A stretch of DNA of 63,077 nucleotides from contig JAGZJZ010000036.1 in assembly GCA_018365455.1 (NCBI GenBank), forward strand, positions 1-63,077, in the 5' to 3' direction. Positions 41,424-50,874 of the stretch are shown piece by piece. Each line of letters begins with the position of its first letter. Positions within the stretch are counted from its first letter, which is position 1. Under the pieces are notes generated by a model, which had not been told where the DNA came from, ran no database searches, and saw only the letters and a list, made by a program, of their open reading frames with translations. The translations under genes were made by a program, and so were the position numbers. The DNA comes from Clostridiales bacterium (GTDB lineage Bacteria > Bacillota > Clostridia > Lachnospirales > Lachnospiraceae).

Positions 41424-41879
41424 ATGGCCAATAAGGCAAACAGTTTATCCCACACGAAGTGGATGTGTAAGTATCACATAGTATTCACACCAAAGTATAG
41501 GAGAAAAATCATATACAATCAGTATAAAGAGAGTGTACGGGATATATTGAAACAACTATGTGGATACAAAGGCGTAGAAATATTGGAAGGACATCTGATG
41601 CCCGATCATATTCATATGCTGGTGAGCATACCGCCTAAAATAAGTGTATCACAATTTATGGGATACCTCAAAGGAAAAAGTGCTCTAATGATATTCGATA
41701 AGCACGCAAATTTAAAATATAAATTTGGGAACAGACATTTCTGGGCAGAGGGATATTATGTGAGCACAGTGGGACTGAACGAGGCAACAATACGTAAGTA
41801 TATCCAAGAGCAGGAGAAACATGATATTGCGATGGATAAATTAAGTGTAAAAGAATATGAGGACCCCTTTAAGGGTTAG
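41424..41879 (+). CDS. tnpA: IS200/IS605 family transposase TnpA
   Basis: The 151-aa Y1 transposase carries the HUH motif (PDHIHML, His62 and His64) and the catalytic tyrosine in ATIRKYIQEQ (Tyr126). It starts with the family's KYHIVFTPKYRRK segment. It cuts and joins single-stranded DNA at the element's hairpins. Length and all catalytic residues are intact, so it could be active. Its translation start is held in a 14-bp perfect hairpin. Confidence 0.95.
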   Translation: MANKANSLSHTKWMCKYHIVFTPKYRRKIIYNQYKESVRDILKQLCGYKGVEILEGHLMPDHIHMLVSIPPKISVSQFMGYLKGKSALMIFDKHANLKYKFGNRHFWAEGYYVSTVGLNEATIRKYIQEQEKHDIAMDKLSVKEYEDPFKG

Positions 41880-42076
41880 CCGGTAGTACGACTACCCTTT
41901 CAAGGGTAGCGACGAGTCAAGGGCGATGCGGCTTGAACGAATGTGAAAGCCAGCGTCTTTAGGCGCTGGCCGGTAACAGAGGCTTATAGCCTCAGAACAA
42001 ACCACCCGTTTGACGGGTGGTTATGATTGAACTTACTTAAGGGGCTCCCGATAATCCATTTCCGGCGCTCACAATT

Positions 42077-42163
42077 CTAATTTCTTTTTTTCGTACAATG
42101 ACACTCACTGGAAGTGCAGGTACAGTCAGGATTATATCCGCTGGCACATTCTTCGGTACAGGT
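42077..42163 (-). other. Cysteine-rich peptide fragment
   Basis: Next to the IS right end, one minus-strand frame reads TCTEECASGYNPD, then CTCTSSECHCTKKRN and a stop: seven cysteines in 28 residues. A stop codon precedes it and no start is seen. It looks like the tail of a small metal-binding Cys-rich protein cut off upstream. Chance is possible at this length. Confidence 0.3.
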
Positions 42164-42196
42164 TCAATGCCAAAGCAAACAGACACTATATCAATA

Positions 42197-43789
42197 TCAT
42201 TTATCTTTTAAATACCCTGTAGGCGTAACCCCATAATACTTTTTAAAAACAGTATTAAAATGCTTTACCGATACAAACCCAGTTTGTTCCGCTATGGTAT
42301 AAATGCGGATATCCGGGTTTTGACGCAATAATCGTACCGCCTGTTCCATCCGGATACGCAAAATAAATTTTGTGTATGGTTCATTTAGTTTTTTATGGAA
42401 TAGGTCGCTTAAATAACTGTTGCTCACTCCGCAGTGATCTGCTACATCAGATAAAGAGATATTTTCCTGATAGTGGGAGAGGATAAATTCTTTTGCGGCT
42501 GTAACAATCTGTACGGATTCAGGCAGCAGGGGTTTGGGCTCCAGCGGGATCAGGGTGGTGACTGCACCGGTAATAATCTGGGTGGCAGCAGATTCATCGG
42601 GTAATCCGGCTGGGAGGTAAGTATTCACCTGCCTGGTCAGTTCCGCATATGCTTTACGGAGGCAGGATGGGTTAATATTAGATCGTTCACTGATGTATTG
42701 AATCAAATAGGAAGCATAGCGCATTATGGTGGTAAAACTTCTTTTCTCCTGAAAAAGGAGGCAGAAATTTTTAATATCGATATATAGTTTATCCGAAGAC
42801 TGTACCAGATAATCGGTGAAAATATTGTCGCTGAGTTTATGTATTTTCCCGATAAAGTCAGCATGGGCATCTGCAAGTCCGGGGGTAACCGGATAGCTTT
42901 TTGCAATCAGTGTAACTGGAAGCATCTCCTGGATACTTTGCATGGAAAAAGTCAGATCCATGATATCGGTTACTGTTTTTCCACATATGGCGGTCAGCTT
43001 TGGCAGATCCTGTTCCGAAGCCCCTTGGCGTATCTGCTGACACAGCCTGGTCATGTGATCGGAAAGCTGTGAAATGCTGTCTTCACTGACCAGAACGAAG
43101 GTGGAGCCGTTTGCATTATATAGAGTGAGATATCCATATCCCTCGCAGATATCCTGAACGATCTGATTCAGCTTCAAATGATCGGTTGTTACATCAAATG
43201 CAGTGTTATTTTTCAGAATTAAATCCAGTTCATCGAGGGTAAATTCCAGAATACAGCCATATGCAGACATTAATGTCAGGTCAGAATTCTCCAGCTTTCG
43301 AAAAAGTTCATAGGTCAGTTTTGTATTTTCTTCTATGATGGATAGTAAAAGCTGTTTTTTAGTTTCTGCATCGGATGAAAGGTTCTCCTGAAGCAGAAAT
43401 TGTGAGCCGCTCTGCGCCTTCAGACGTTCTGCTATAGTTTCCAGAAGATCTGTAAGTGTCTGGTCTACCAGTGGTTTTAATAAATAATCGGTGACCTGAT
43501 ATTTGATTGCTTTTCTGGCATATTCGAAATCATTAAAGCCGGAGATAATGATGACAGCCATATCCGGGAAATTTTCATGGAGATATTTAGCAAGGCTGAG
43601 CCCGTCTACTTCCGGCATCTGGATATCTGTAATGACTAAATCATAGTGCTGCTTCTTTAGCAGCTCCATAGCCTCCAGTCCGTCTTTTGCAATTCCGCTG
43701 ACCTGGAATTTATCTGTAAATGCAGGAATGCTGTTAGCCAGGTATTTCCGCATAAGCATTTCATCATCGACTACTAATATGTGGTACAT
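42197..43789 (-). CDS. YesN-type response regulator with AraC DNA-binding domain
   Basis: The 530-aa protein has an N-terminal receiver (ILVVDDE, DLVITDIQMPEVDG, ISGFNDF, LLKPL), a long middle region and a C-terminal AraC domain with two HTH units. The first has ISLSDVADHCGVSNSYLSDL, the second YTIAEQTGFVSVKHFNTVFK ending YYGVTPTGY. It pairs with the sensor kinase upstream in the same transcript and should activate the divergent ABC/GH66 operon. GGAGGAAT precedes ATG 43789. Confidence 0.95.
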   Translation of the reverse strand: MYHILVVDDEMLMRKYLANSIPAFTDKFQVSGIAKDGLEAMELLKKQHYDLVITDIQMPEVDGLSLAKYLHENFPDMAVIIISGFNDFEYARKAIKYQVTDYLLKPLVDQTLTDLLETIAERLKAQSGSQFLLQENLSSDAETKKQLLLSIIEENTKLTYELFRKLENSDLTLMSAYGCILEFTLDELDLILKNNTAFDVTTDHLKLNQIVQDICEGYGYLTLYNANGSTFVLVSEDSISQLSDHMTRLCQQIRQGASEQDLPKLTAICGKTVTDIMDLTFSMQSIQEMLPVTLIAKSYPVTPGLADAHADFIGKIHKLSDNIFTDYLVQSSDKLYIDIKNFCLLFQEKRSFTTIMRYASYLIQYISERSNINPSCLRKAYAELTRQVNTYLPAGLPDESAATQIITGAVTTLIPLEPKPLLPESVQIVTAAKEFILSHYQENISLSDVADHCGVSNSYLSDLFHKKLNEPYTKFILRIRMEQAVRLLRQNPDIRIYTIAEQTGFVSVKHFNTVFKKYYGVTPTGYLKDK

Positions 43790-43809
43790 TATATTCCTCC
43801 TTCATTTCG

Positions 43810-43853
43810 ACTAGTACAGCGTTGCTTGGTTATTTGTGCAGTGCTGTACTAGT
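43810..43853 (-). promoter_or_regulatory. Intercistronic hairpin between kinase and regulator genes
   Basis: ACTAGTACAGC (43810-43820) and GCTGTACTAGT (43843-43853) are perfect 11-bp arms between the kinase and regulator genes, and the kinase stop codon lies inside one arm. No T tract follows, so it is more likely a processing or coupling element than a terminator. Confidence 0.5.
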
Positions 43854-45678
43854 GCCGCCCGGCACTAGGCAGATACAGGGTAACGGTGGTTCCCTGCCCG
43901 TAAGCAGAGTCAAGATCTAAATCTGCATGCTCTCCAAATTTCAGGAACAGTCTTTTACATATATTTATGAGACCAATGTTCCCCAGAAGTTCTGAGGTGT
44001 CTTCCTGTTGCTGATGATGGGGAGATTGAATTTTAAAACTCTCTCTGATGTCCTGAATATGCTTTTTTACATTCTCCAGAGTTTCCGGCTCCATGCCCAA
44101 TCCATTGTCAGAGATCCGAATCTGATATCCATGGTCAGTCCGTCTGGAAGTTACCAGGATAAAAGTCTCACCTCTTTTGGGTTCACAACCGTATTTTACC
44201 GCATTTTCGATCAGCGGCTGTATGGAGAGTGATGGAATCTGGCAGGCAAACAGTTCTTCTTCGATATCTATACGGTAGGTCAGCTTGTCCTCATACCGCA
44301 GCTGCATGATGGATAAATAGGATTGACATATCTGTATCTCTTTTTCCATGGATATTTCCTTATCAATATTCATAATCCCGCCCAGATAATAGGAAAAGGA
44401 TTCGATTGCATGGACGGCTTTGGCATTCTCGCTGCATTTTATAAGGAGGCTGATGGTATTTAGCGTATTGTACATAAAATGCGGCTTGATCTGGCTGCAT
44501 AATGCATTGTACTGTGACTCTTTGTATAGATATTGAGCCTCGTACACTTCCTTGACGAGCTGTGTATTCCGGGTCAGGAACTGCTGAAGATTCTGAACCA
44601 TCCTGTTAAAAGAGGCGGCGAGATAACCTATTTCATCCTGGTTCTTGACCGTTACCTGTATATCCAGATTTCCATTTTCCACCTCTTTCATAAGACCGAT
44701 GATTTCAAATAGCGGAGTTAGAAATCTTTTGATAAACAGTGAGAAAAATGCAATGGTAAGTAAAATACAAGTAAAAGCCAGGAGGATTGTTTTCTCCAGA
44801 TTATCCTTGGTGGGCTGCATTAATTCCCGATAAGAATTTAAGGCAATTATTTTCAAACCGGAAGAGAAGACGGAATAGCTGTTGACCAGGTACTTATTTC
44901 CATTTCCATCCTCCAGAAAACGTTCACTCTGATTGGAGTCCGTGTCAATATGTTCTATCAGTGAGGGTTCCGAAAGCTCAGAAGTCTGATAGACGATTTG
45001 GTTATCATCGTTCAAAATAAATAGGGCACCATCATTTTTTAATTCCACACGGTCACATATTTTTTTGATTCCGGTGTAGTCAGCATCAACCTTCATAATG
45101 CCCAGGATTTTATCATTGTCCTGTTTGCTTCGGATCTGTCTGACGATGGAGAAGACAGGAGTCTTCTTGTTGCCAAATGCCTTTTCTAAATGGGGCGGTA
45201 TATAAATCGGTTTGGTAGAGGACATTGCTTCCTTGTACCAGGAGCTCTCCGGGTAGGTATCATAATCTGACATTTCATAAGGGGTTCTGGTGTATGCATA
45301 AATTTGATCCGCATTCATCATATAGACCCGGAGTATTTCATCCCTTGGCAGCGTCATTACCGATGCCAGAAAGTTCTCGATCTTCCTTTTAGAATTCAAC
45401 TGTTCCTGGGGCGTACCGGAGGCATTTTCCAGATTGTCAAGGATGGTATCATTATAGTAGGGGGCTAAAGTAAGCCGGTTTAATTCTTCCAGATAAGTAT
45501 TGATATTGGAGCCTGCCTGTTCAATGATCTGCTGCGTCTGATTGATTGTCTGCTGAGTCAGCTGCCTGGAATACCATTGGTAATTCAGGAAAGAAACAAC
45601 CAGTACAATAAAAACAGTGAATAAGCAGATCATAAATATGAGCTTTGTCCGAAACGTGGGATGACTGAAATGTTTCAT
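43849..45678 (-). CDS. YesM-type sensor histidine kinase
   Basis: The 609-aa kinase has an N-terminal helix, an extracellular Cache-like sensor (about 35-290), a second helix (about 297-318) and a HAMP segment (FKNQDEIGYLAASFNRMV region). The His_kinase domain carries QIKPHFMYNTLNTI and the ATPase motif SIQPLIENAVKYG, with SDNGLGM and GNIGLINICKRL. It probably senses a sugar outside the cell or bound to the lipoprotein of the divergent operon, and phosphorylates the regulator encoded after it. Confidence 0.95.
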   Translation of the reverse strand: MKHFSHPTFRTKLIFMICLFTVFIVLVVSFLNYQWYSRQLTQQTINQTQQIIEQAGSNINTYLEELNRLTLAPYYNDTILDNLENASGTPQEQLNSKRKIENFLASVMTLPRDEILRVYMMNADQIYAYTRTPYEMSDYDTYPESSWYKEAMSSTKPIYIPPHLEKAFGNKKTPVFSIVRQIRSKQDNDKILGIMKVDADYTGIKKICDRVELKNDGALFILNDDNQIVYQTSELSEPSLIEHIDTDSNQSERFLEDGNGNKYLVNSYSVFSSGLKIIALNSYRELMQPTKDNLEKTILLAFTCILLTIAFFSLFIKRFLTPLFEIIGLMKEVENGNLDIQVTVKNQDEIGYLAASFNRMVQNLQQFLTRNTQLVKEVYEAQYLYKESQYNALCSQIKPHFMYNTLNTISLLIKCSENAKAVHAIESFSYYLGGIMNIDKEISMEKEIQICQSYLSIMQLRYEDKLTYRIDIEEELFACQIPSLSIQPLIENAVKYGCEPKRGETFILVTSRRTDHGYQIRISDNGLGMEPETLENVKKHIQDIRESFKIQSPHHQQQEDTSELLGNIGLINICKRLFLKFGEHADLDLDSAYGQGTTVTLYLPSAGRH

Positions 45679-45893
45679 TTTAATACCCTCTTTCCTTTAC
45701 CGTTCTTGTATTATATTATTATACAGTCCGGATAAAATGGCAAGCAGAGGATAGCAAATATAAAAAACTGAAACCATGATCTAAAATATATGGTATTTCC
45801 CCCGGGAAAAAGGGATGTTAAGATAAGTTCAACAAGTCAGATACCCCACCGAAGCAGTGAGGAATCACCTGATATATGAAGGAGGAACGTAAA

Positions 45894-47243
45894 ATGAAAA
45901 AGAACAAAATGGCAGCATTGGCTCTTGTATCTGTTATGTTATGCGGCAGTCTCGCAGGCTGTGGGAATACCGGGAATGTTGGGAAAACCGGAAATACAGG
46001 TGAGGCACCGGAATCCGCCACAACCAAAAATGCGGAAAAGGTCAACATCAAACTCTTTACCGGCAAGATCGAAACAATTGATGTGATGAATGAAATCATT
46101 GGTGATTTCAATAAATCACAGGATAGAATTACCGTGGAACAGGAATACCAGAAAGACGCAAGTAATATTATCAAAATTAAGTTTGCATCCAATGAGGTTC
46201 CCGATATCATGACAACTTATGAACAGGGGTTTGTGGACGAAGGCAAATATATGGACCTTTCTGATCAGAAGGAATGGTGGGACAGAATGACTCCGGAAAT
46301 GAAAGAAGCATGTACCGATGTCGGTCAGGGAAAGGCTTTCCGCGTTTGTACCAATATGACTATGGCGGGTTTTTTCTACAATAAGAGCATTTTTAACGAA
46401 TTGGGTATTCAGGAATTTCCATCTAAGTGGGATGATTTCGAAAAAGTTTTAGAGGATATCAAAGCAAAGAAACCAGATGTTGTGCCATGGTTTATATTTG
46501 GAAGCGAAGCCTGGCATCTGGGTCATTTAATAGAATTTATCCCACACGGCTATATCAAATCTACGCTGGGAACATTGGATGCAAAGAAAGCGATGCTTGA
46601 TAATGACCAGAGTAAACTGCGGTTTGCGGACAGTGATGGTCCAATGGCTGTTTTCGGGGATAAAATGAAAGAGTTGCAGGACAGAGAACTGATCAACAAA
46701 GATGTTCTGACAGCTACCAATGATAACTGTGTACAGGACTTTGTAAGTGGAAAGACGGCTATGTTCAGCAATGGTATGTGGGCGATATCCAGTATACTGG
46801 ATGCGAATCCTGATATGGAGAATCAGATCGGATTTGCACCTTACCCGGCTTATATGCCTGATTCAAGTCCGGTTGTCTTAAGTGCGGAGGATTCTGGTTA
46901 TTCCATCTCTGCAACAACGGAACATAAAGAGGAATGTATTGAATTTTTAAATTTCCTCTTTCAGCCTGAAAACCAGAAGAAATATTGTGAAGCGGCAAAA
47001 GCACCCAGTGCATTTCAGGATGTAACAGCCGAATGGGCACCAAAAACAATTTCAGATGAGGTGGCAGCTGCATTAAAGAATGCGGTAAATATCGGCTATA
47101 CAAATGAAAAACCCGCAGGATTTTCCGGTGATGATGCAGGAAGACTGCTGCAAAATCTCTTCGCAGGCCAGTATACGCCGGATGAATTTGCCAAAGCTTA
47201 TGCCCAGGCATGGAACGATGGTTTTGACAAAAAAGCAGAGTAA
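45894..47243 (+). CDS. Carbohydrate ABC transporter substrate-binding lipoprotein
   Basis: The 449-aa family 1 binding protein has lipobox LAGC (Cys23) and NVGKTGNTGE-type linker residues. Fold landmarks include NEVPDIMTTYEQGFVDEGKYMDL, AGFFYNKSIFNELGI, GKTAMFSNGMWA and SISATTEHKEECIEFLNFLF. ATG 45894 has GAAGGAGGAA upstream; the 45876 start lies in that site. It is the first gene of the operon divergent from the YesM/YesN genes. The GH66 enzyme at the end suggests isomalto-oligosaccharides as cargo. Confidence 0.92.
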   Translation: MKKNKMAALALVSVMLCGSLAGCGNTGNVGKTGNTGEAPESATTKNAEKVNIKLFTGKIETIDVMNEIIGDFNKSQDRITVEQEYQKDASNIIKIKFASNEVPDIMTTYEQGFVDEGKYMDLSDQKEWWDRMTPEMKEACTDVGQGKAFRVCTNMTMAGFFYNKSIFNELGIQEFPSKWDDFEKVLEDIKAKKPDVVPWFIFGSEAWHLGHLIEFIPHGYIKSTLGTLDAKKAMLDNDQSKLRFADSDGPMAVFGDKMKELQDRELINKDVLTATNDNCVQDFVSGKTAMFSNGMWAISSILDANPDMENQIGFAPYPAYMPDSSPVVLSAEDSGYSISATTEHKEECIEFLNFLFQPENQKKYCEAAKAPSAFQDVTAEWAPKTISDEVAAALKNAVNIGYTNEKPAGFSGDDAGRLLQNLFAGQYTPDEFAKAYAQAWNDGFDKKAE

Positions 47244-47247
47244 TTTG

Positions 47248-47320
47248 GTGTATATCCGGAGGCAACGGGCTAAACGAATGTGCTCACACATAACATGCTC
47301 TGAAATACACCGGAATACAC
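47248..47320 (+). promoter_or_regulatory. Stem-loop after the binding-protein gene
   Basis: GTGTATATCCGG (47248-47259) pairs with CCGGAATACAC (47310-47320) with one bulge. It may stabilise the binding-protein message relative to the permease genes downstream, a common operon pattern. Confidence 0.4.
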
Positions 47321-47341
47321 TGGGAAGGAGGCTGAGTCAGA

Positions 47342-48205
47342 ATGAAGCGGTACAAAATGGGATCACATCAATTTATGGCAATTCCGGCATTCACTTTATT
47401 TTTTGTATTTTTTATCTATCCCCTGATCAAAGGAATCGGGATGAGCTTTACCGATTGGGATGGTATTGGAAAAGCTAATTTTATTGGATTTCAGAATTTC
47501 ATAGATTTTTTTAAAGATAAAAGGGCTTTATCCGATATCAGGACCACGGTTTTATTTGCACTGGGAAGTGCGCCGCTGCTGAATATCATAGGTCTGCTCT
47601 ATGCGCTTTTATTAAATTCATCCTTTAAGGGTAAATCTGCAGCCAGAATGTGCATCTATATGCCGGCAATTATCAGCCCTTTAATCATGGGTTATATATG
47701 GTATCTTCTGCTGCAGCCCGGACGGGGTTTTCTCTTTCACCTGGCTGATCAGGCAGGACATCCGGATTGGTTTGGCAACTGGATGGGAGGATATGGAACG
47801 ACGATGCTGGTTCTTATCCTGGTAAATGTCTGGCAGTATGCAGGCATGACAATGGTTATTTATCTGGCTGGGCTGCAGGGGATTCCAAAGGAATTATATG
47901 AGGCAGCCGAAATTGATGGAGCCGGTAAAATCAAATGTTTTCGATATGTTACTTTGCCGCTGCTTGGACCATCGGTAAGAATAAACGTAATTACTAATAT
48001 TATCGGTTCCCTGTCCGTCTTTGATATTGTAATGTCGCTGACGGGAGGGGGACCGGGGTATCAGACGGAGACACTGAGTATCTATATTATGAGGATGTGT
48101 TATGGAAGCAAGACCGGTTATTCTACCGCTGTTGCAATGATTATGTTTGTAATTGTCCTGATACCGGTTGCGGTATCACTGCGCCTCATGAAAGAAAAAG
48201 AATAG
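47342..48205 (+). CDS. Carbohydrate ABC transporter permease (MalF/UgpA type)
   Basis: This 287-aa permease has six predicted helices. The binding-protein-dependent transport loop is intact: EAAEIDGAGKIKCFRYVTLPLLGPS, the EAA motif that contacts the ATPase. It opens with the usual AIPAFTLFFVFFIYPLIKG segment. GGAAGGAGG precedes ATG 47342. It forms a heterodimer with the next gene's product. No ATPase gene is in this operon, so a shared MsmK-type ATPase from elsewhere is likely. Confidence 0.93.
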   Translation: MKRYKMGSHQFMAIPAFTLFFVFFIYPLIKGIGMSFTDWDGIGKANFIGFQNFIDFFKDKRALSDIRTTVLFALGSAPLLNIIGLLYALLLNSSFKGKSAARMCIYMPAIISPLIMGYIWYLLLQPGRGFLFHLADQAGHPDWFGNWMGGYGTTMLVLILVNVWQYAGMTMVIYLAGLQGIPKELYEAAEIDGAGKIKCFRYVTLPLLGPSVRINVITNIIGSLSVFDIVMSLTGGGPGYQTETLSIYIMRMCYGSKTGYSTAVAMIMFVIVLIPVAVSLRLMKEKE

Positions 48206-48217
48206 GGGGAAACAACT

Positions 48218-49042
48218 GTGAATAAATTAATTTCGTATGCCCGGTATCTGGCAATTGTCCTGATCAGTGCGCTGTGCCTGACACCTTTTGCCATACTGCT
48301 GATCCTTTCGCTGAATACGCCACAGCGCAATTTTTATGACGGTAATATGTTTCTGCCTGACTTTTACTTCTTTAATTTCATAGAAGGCTGGAAACAGTCC
48401 CATATTGGTAGGGCTATGATTAATTCAGGAATTATCACGGTACTTGCGATCTTATTGATTGTGATACTTGCAACCATGGCGGGTTATGCAATCGCCCGGT
48501 TTTCAAATAAATTAAACAAAGCGATCTTTGCCATACTGCTTTGCTGCATGATGGTTCCGGGAATTATTAACACGGTACCGCTGTACAGCCTGATGATTTC
48601 CATAAAGGCAGTAAATACTCTTTGGGGAATGGCATGTGTCTGTGCAACTCTGGCGATTCCCCAGGCAGTATTTGTATTTACCGGCTTTATCAAAGCCCTG
48701 CCGGGAGAAATTGAGGAAGCCGCAATAATAGACGGTTGCAGCCATTTCCAGGTGTTCTGGAAAATTATATTTCCGCTGCTGAAGCCATCTATATCCGCCG
48801 TCATTATTTTAAATGGATTTGGGATCTGGAATAATTATGCCCAGTCTGTTTTCTTTCTCCAGGATAGTACAAAGCATAATGTTCCCCAGGCACTGTCTGT
48901 TTATTTCCAGCAGTTCGCCGGGGCAAAATGGAATCTGCTGGCGGCAACTGCAGTCATAGCGATTATTCCGGTAGTCATTGTATTTTTGGTTTTCCAGAAG
49001 AATCTGATGCAGGGGTTAACCGATGGGGCTTTGAAGGGGTAG
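48218..49042 (+). CDS. Carbohydrate ABC transporter permease (MalG/UgpE type)
   Basis: This 274-aa partner permease has the EAA loop EEAAIIDGCSHFQVFWKIIFPLLKPS and the family segment MINSGIITVLAILLIV. Its C terminus, FLVFQKNLMQGLTDGALKG, is the classic MalG-type tail that docks in the ATPase. The start is GTG 48218, 12 bases after the previous stop, with GGGGGAAA upstream. Confidence 0.93.
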   Translation: MNKLISYARYLAIVLISALCLTPFAILLILSLNTPQRNFYDGNMFLPDFYFFNFIEGWKQSHIGRAMINSGIITVLAILLIVILATMAGYAIARFSNKLNKAIFAILLCCMMVPGIINTVPLYSLMISIKAVNTLWGMACVCATLAIPQAVFVFTGFIKALPGEIEEAAIIDGCSHFQVFWKIIFPLLKPSISAVIILNGFGIWNNYAQSVFFLQDSTKHNVPQALSVYFQQFAGAKWNLLAATAVIAIIPVVIVFLVFQKNLMQGLTDGALKG

Positions 49043-49103
49043 CGCGTGTTGAAGGAAATTAAATAGATGAGCTGAATACAGCATCAGACCAGGAGGAAAA
49101 GAT

Positions 49104-50753
49104 ATGGATTTATATCCAATAAAGGCGCAGTATCTGAGGAATGAAGAAATTACACTGCGTCTGGAATTGCAGAAGGAAAAATTTGATTATGCCGTAATTA
49201 CAGTTTATATGCTGGAAAAAGAGGCAGCGGTGAAAGAGATACGTCCCCTGTTGGACGTCACCGATATATGTTTCCAGGGGTTTGATGTACCGTTTGCCGG
49301 ATATGGCGTGGAGGCTGTGCTCTATGGGGAGTGTGGCAGGGTAACCATGGAGACGGCATTTGATGTTACAGACAATCCCAAAAGTTCACTGAGGTATGGC
49401 TTTGTCAGTGATTTTGAAGAAAAGGATGCCGAAAATGGAGCGATAGACCAGTTGAGAAAATATCATATCAATATGGTTCAGTTCTACGATTGGTCATACC
49501 GGCATGACACTCTGGTTTCACCAAATGAGAACTATCAGGACATGATGGGAAAGCAGATTGATTTCAGGACGGTCAGATCTAAAATAAAAGAAGCAGCAGG
49601 ATATGGGATAAAAACCATGGCATATGGTGCTGTCTACGCTGCATCCCGGGAATTTTATGAAAGTCATAAAGATTGGGCTTTTTACAACGGGAACCAGGAG
49701 GTATTCCGGTTTATTGGTGTTTTTTATATTATGAATGTGGAAAAAGGGTCTCCATGGAGAAACCATTTAATTCATCAATATAAAGACGCAATTACAAAAG
49801 CAGGTTTTTCTGGAATCCATATGGATACTTACGGATTTCCCAAAAGGGCGTATTCCCATTTGCAGGAGCAGCCAAGGCTGGTGAGACTGGATCAGGAATT
49901 CTGCGGGCTGATCGATGAGACACGAAAAGGACTGGAGGAAGCAGCGGACGATCCATGCCTTGTATTTAACAACGTTGGAAACTGGCCGGTGGGTGAAACG
50001 GCGAAAAGCACAGTGGACGCAGTGTACATAGAAGTATGGTCACCTTATGACCGCTATTGCCATATTAAGCAGCTGATACAGGAAGCAAAGTATTTCTCAG
50101 GAAATAAAAAACCGGTAATTCTGGCAGCATACCTGGCACCATTTCGCACGGAATCCGATGCTTTGGCTGCGAATGCGGCGTATATTCTGACCGCTGCCAT
50201 TGTTTCTAATGGTGGATATCATCTGCTGCTGGGTGAAAATAATGCAGTATTGACACAGGGCTATTACGGCGACTATAGCATCATGCCAGACGAAACCGCA
50301 ACTGTTATGCGTAAATATTATGACTTTATGATACGCTATCTGAACATATTCTATGACCAGACGCTGCAGGATGTATCCATGACACATATCGGATGGGATA
50401 ACTATGAATACCAGTGTGGATTCCAAAACTGGAGCGTCAACGCAGAAGCAGGAAAAGTCTGGATTACAATCCGGGAAAATGAAGAATTGAAATGTCTTTA
50501 TCTGATAAATCTGTGTGGCTGCGGCGAAGATAACTGGAACAAAGGGAAAGCAGAGCCAATTATACAGAAAGATTTGACTTTTACTGTAAATGTGGATGGT
50601 GGTATTCAGGGAATTTACTGCGCCAGCCCCGACAGAGATAGCTGTAAAAGTGAATTACTGGAATATAGCTATATCCAAAATGAGAAAGGGAAGTTTGTGA
50701 CGTTCACTGTAGCGGAACTTTTTGTTTGGACGGTTGTATATTTGAAGTTGTAA
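49104..50753 (+). CDS. GH66 family glycanase (dextranase / CITase-like), intracellular
   Basis: This 549-aa protein matches glycoside hydrolase family 66. The N-terminal beta domain opens LYPIKAQYLRNEEITLRLEL, and the barrel carries the likely nucleophile in GIHMDTYG (Asp241) and the acid/base in AVYIEVWSPYDRY (Glu310). A C-terminal beta domain follows. Known GH66 dextranases and cycloisomaltooligosaccharide transferases are usually secreted; this one has no signal peptide, so it should act on imported alpha-1,6-glucans in the cytoplasm. AGGAGGAAA precedes ATG 49104. It ends the operon. Confidence 0.88.
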   Translation: MDLYPIKAQYLRNEEITLRLELQKEKFDYAVITVYMLEKEAAVKEIRPLLDVTDICFQGFDVPFAGYGVEAVLYGECGRVTMETAFDVTDNPKSSLRYGFVSDFEEKDAENGAIDQLRKYHINMVQFYDWSYRHDTLVSPNENYQDMMGKQIDFRTVRSKIKEAAGYGIKTMAYGAVYAASREFYESHKDWAFYNGNQEVFRFIGVFYIMNVEKGSPWRNHLIHQYKDAITKAGFSGIHMDTYGFPKRAYSHLQEQPRLVRLDQEFCGLIDETRKGLEEAADDPCLVFNNVGNWPVGETAKSTVDAVYIEVWSPYDRYCHIKQLIQEAKYFSGNKKPVILAAYLAPFRTESDALAANAAYILTAAIVSNGGYHLLLGENNAVLTQGYYGDYSIMPDETATVMRKYYDFMIRYLNIFYDQTLQDVSMTHIGWDNYEYQCGFQNWSVNAEAGKVWITIRENEELKCLYLINLCGCGEDNWNKGKAEPIIQKDLTFTVNVDGGIQGIYCASPDRDSCKSELLEYSYIQNEKGKFVTFTVAELFVWTVVYLKL

Positions 50754-50810
50754 AAGATGGGTGTTTGCTGAGGAAAGGACGCATTATTAAACCTTTCCGA
50801 AGTGCTTTTA

Positions 50811-50874
50811 GGCGGCACGCAGATACTCACCGAGAAATCATGATGCATTTCTCGGTGAGTATTCGCAGGCTGCC
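50811..50874. repeat. 64-bp imperfect palindrome
   Basis: Two 28-base arms (50811-50838 and 50847-50874) match at 22 positions, with a perfect 16-bp core ATACTCACCGAGAAAT and an eight-base loop. There is no T tract. It overlaps the decayed end of the HxlR pseudogene and follows the GH66 operon, so it may be an inserted palindromic element. Confidence 0.55.

Larger units (their letters stand above)
41321..42021 (+). mobile_element. IS200-type insertion sequence (single tnpA)
   Basis: The element has one Y1 transposase gene and subterminal hairpins in place of inverted repeats. The left one is CCACCTGC-TAT-GCGGGTGG (41321-41339). The right one is ACCACCCGT-TTG-ACGGGTGGT (42001-42021), preceded by GCCAGCG/CGCTGGC and GAGGCT/AGCCTC hairpins. 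At about 700 bp it has IS200 size and lacks tnpB. Exact ends cannot be set because this class makes no target duplication; the left end could lie some tens of bases further out. Confidence 0.85.
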
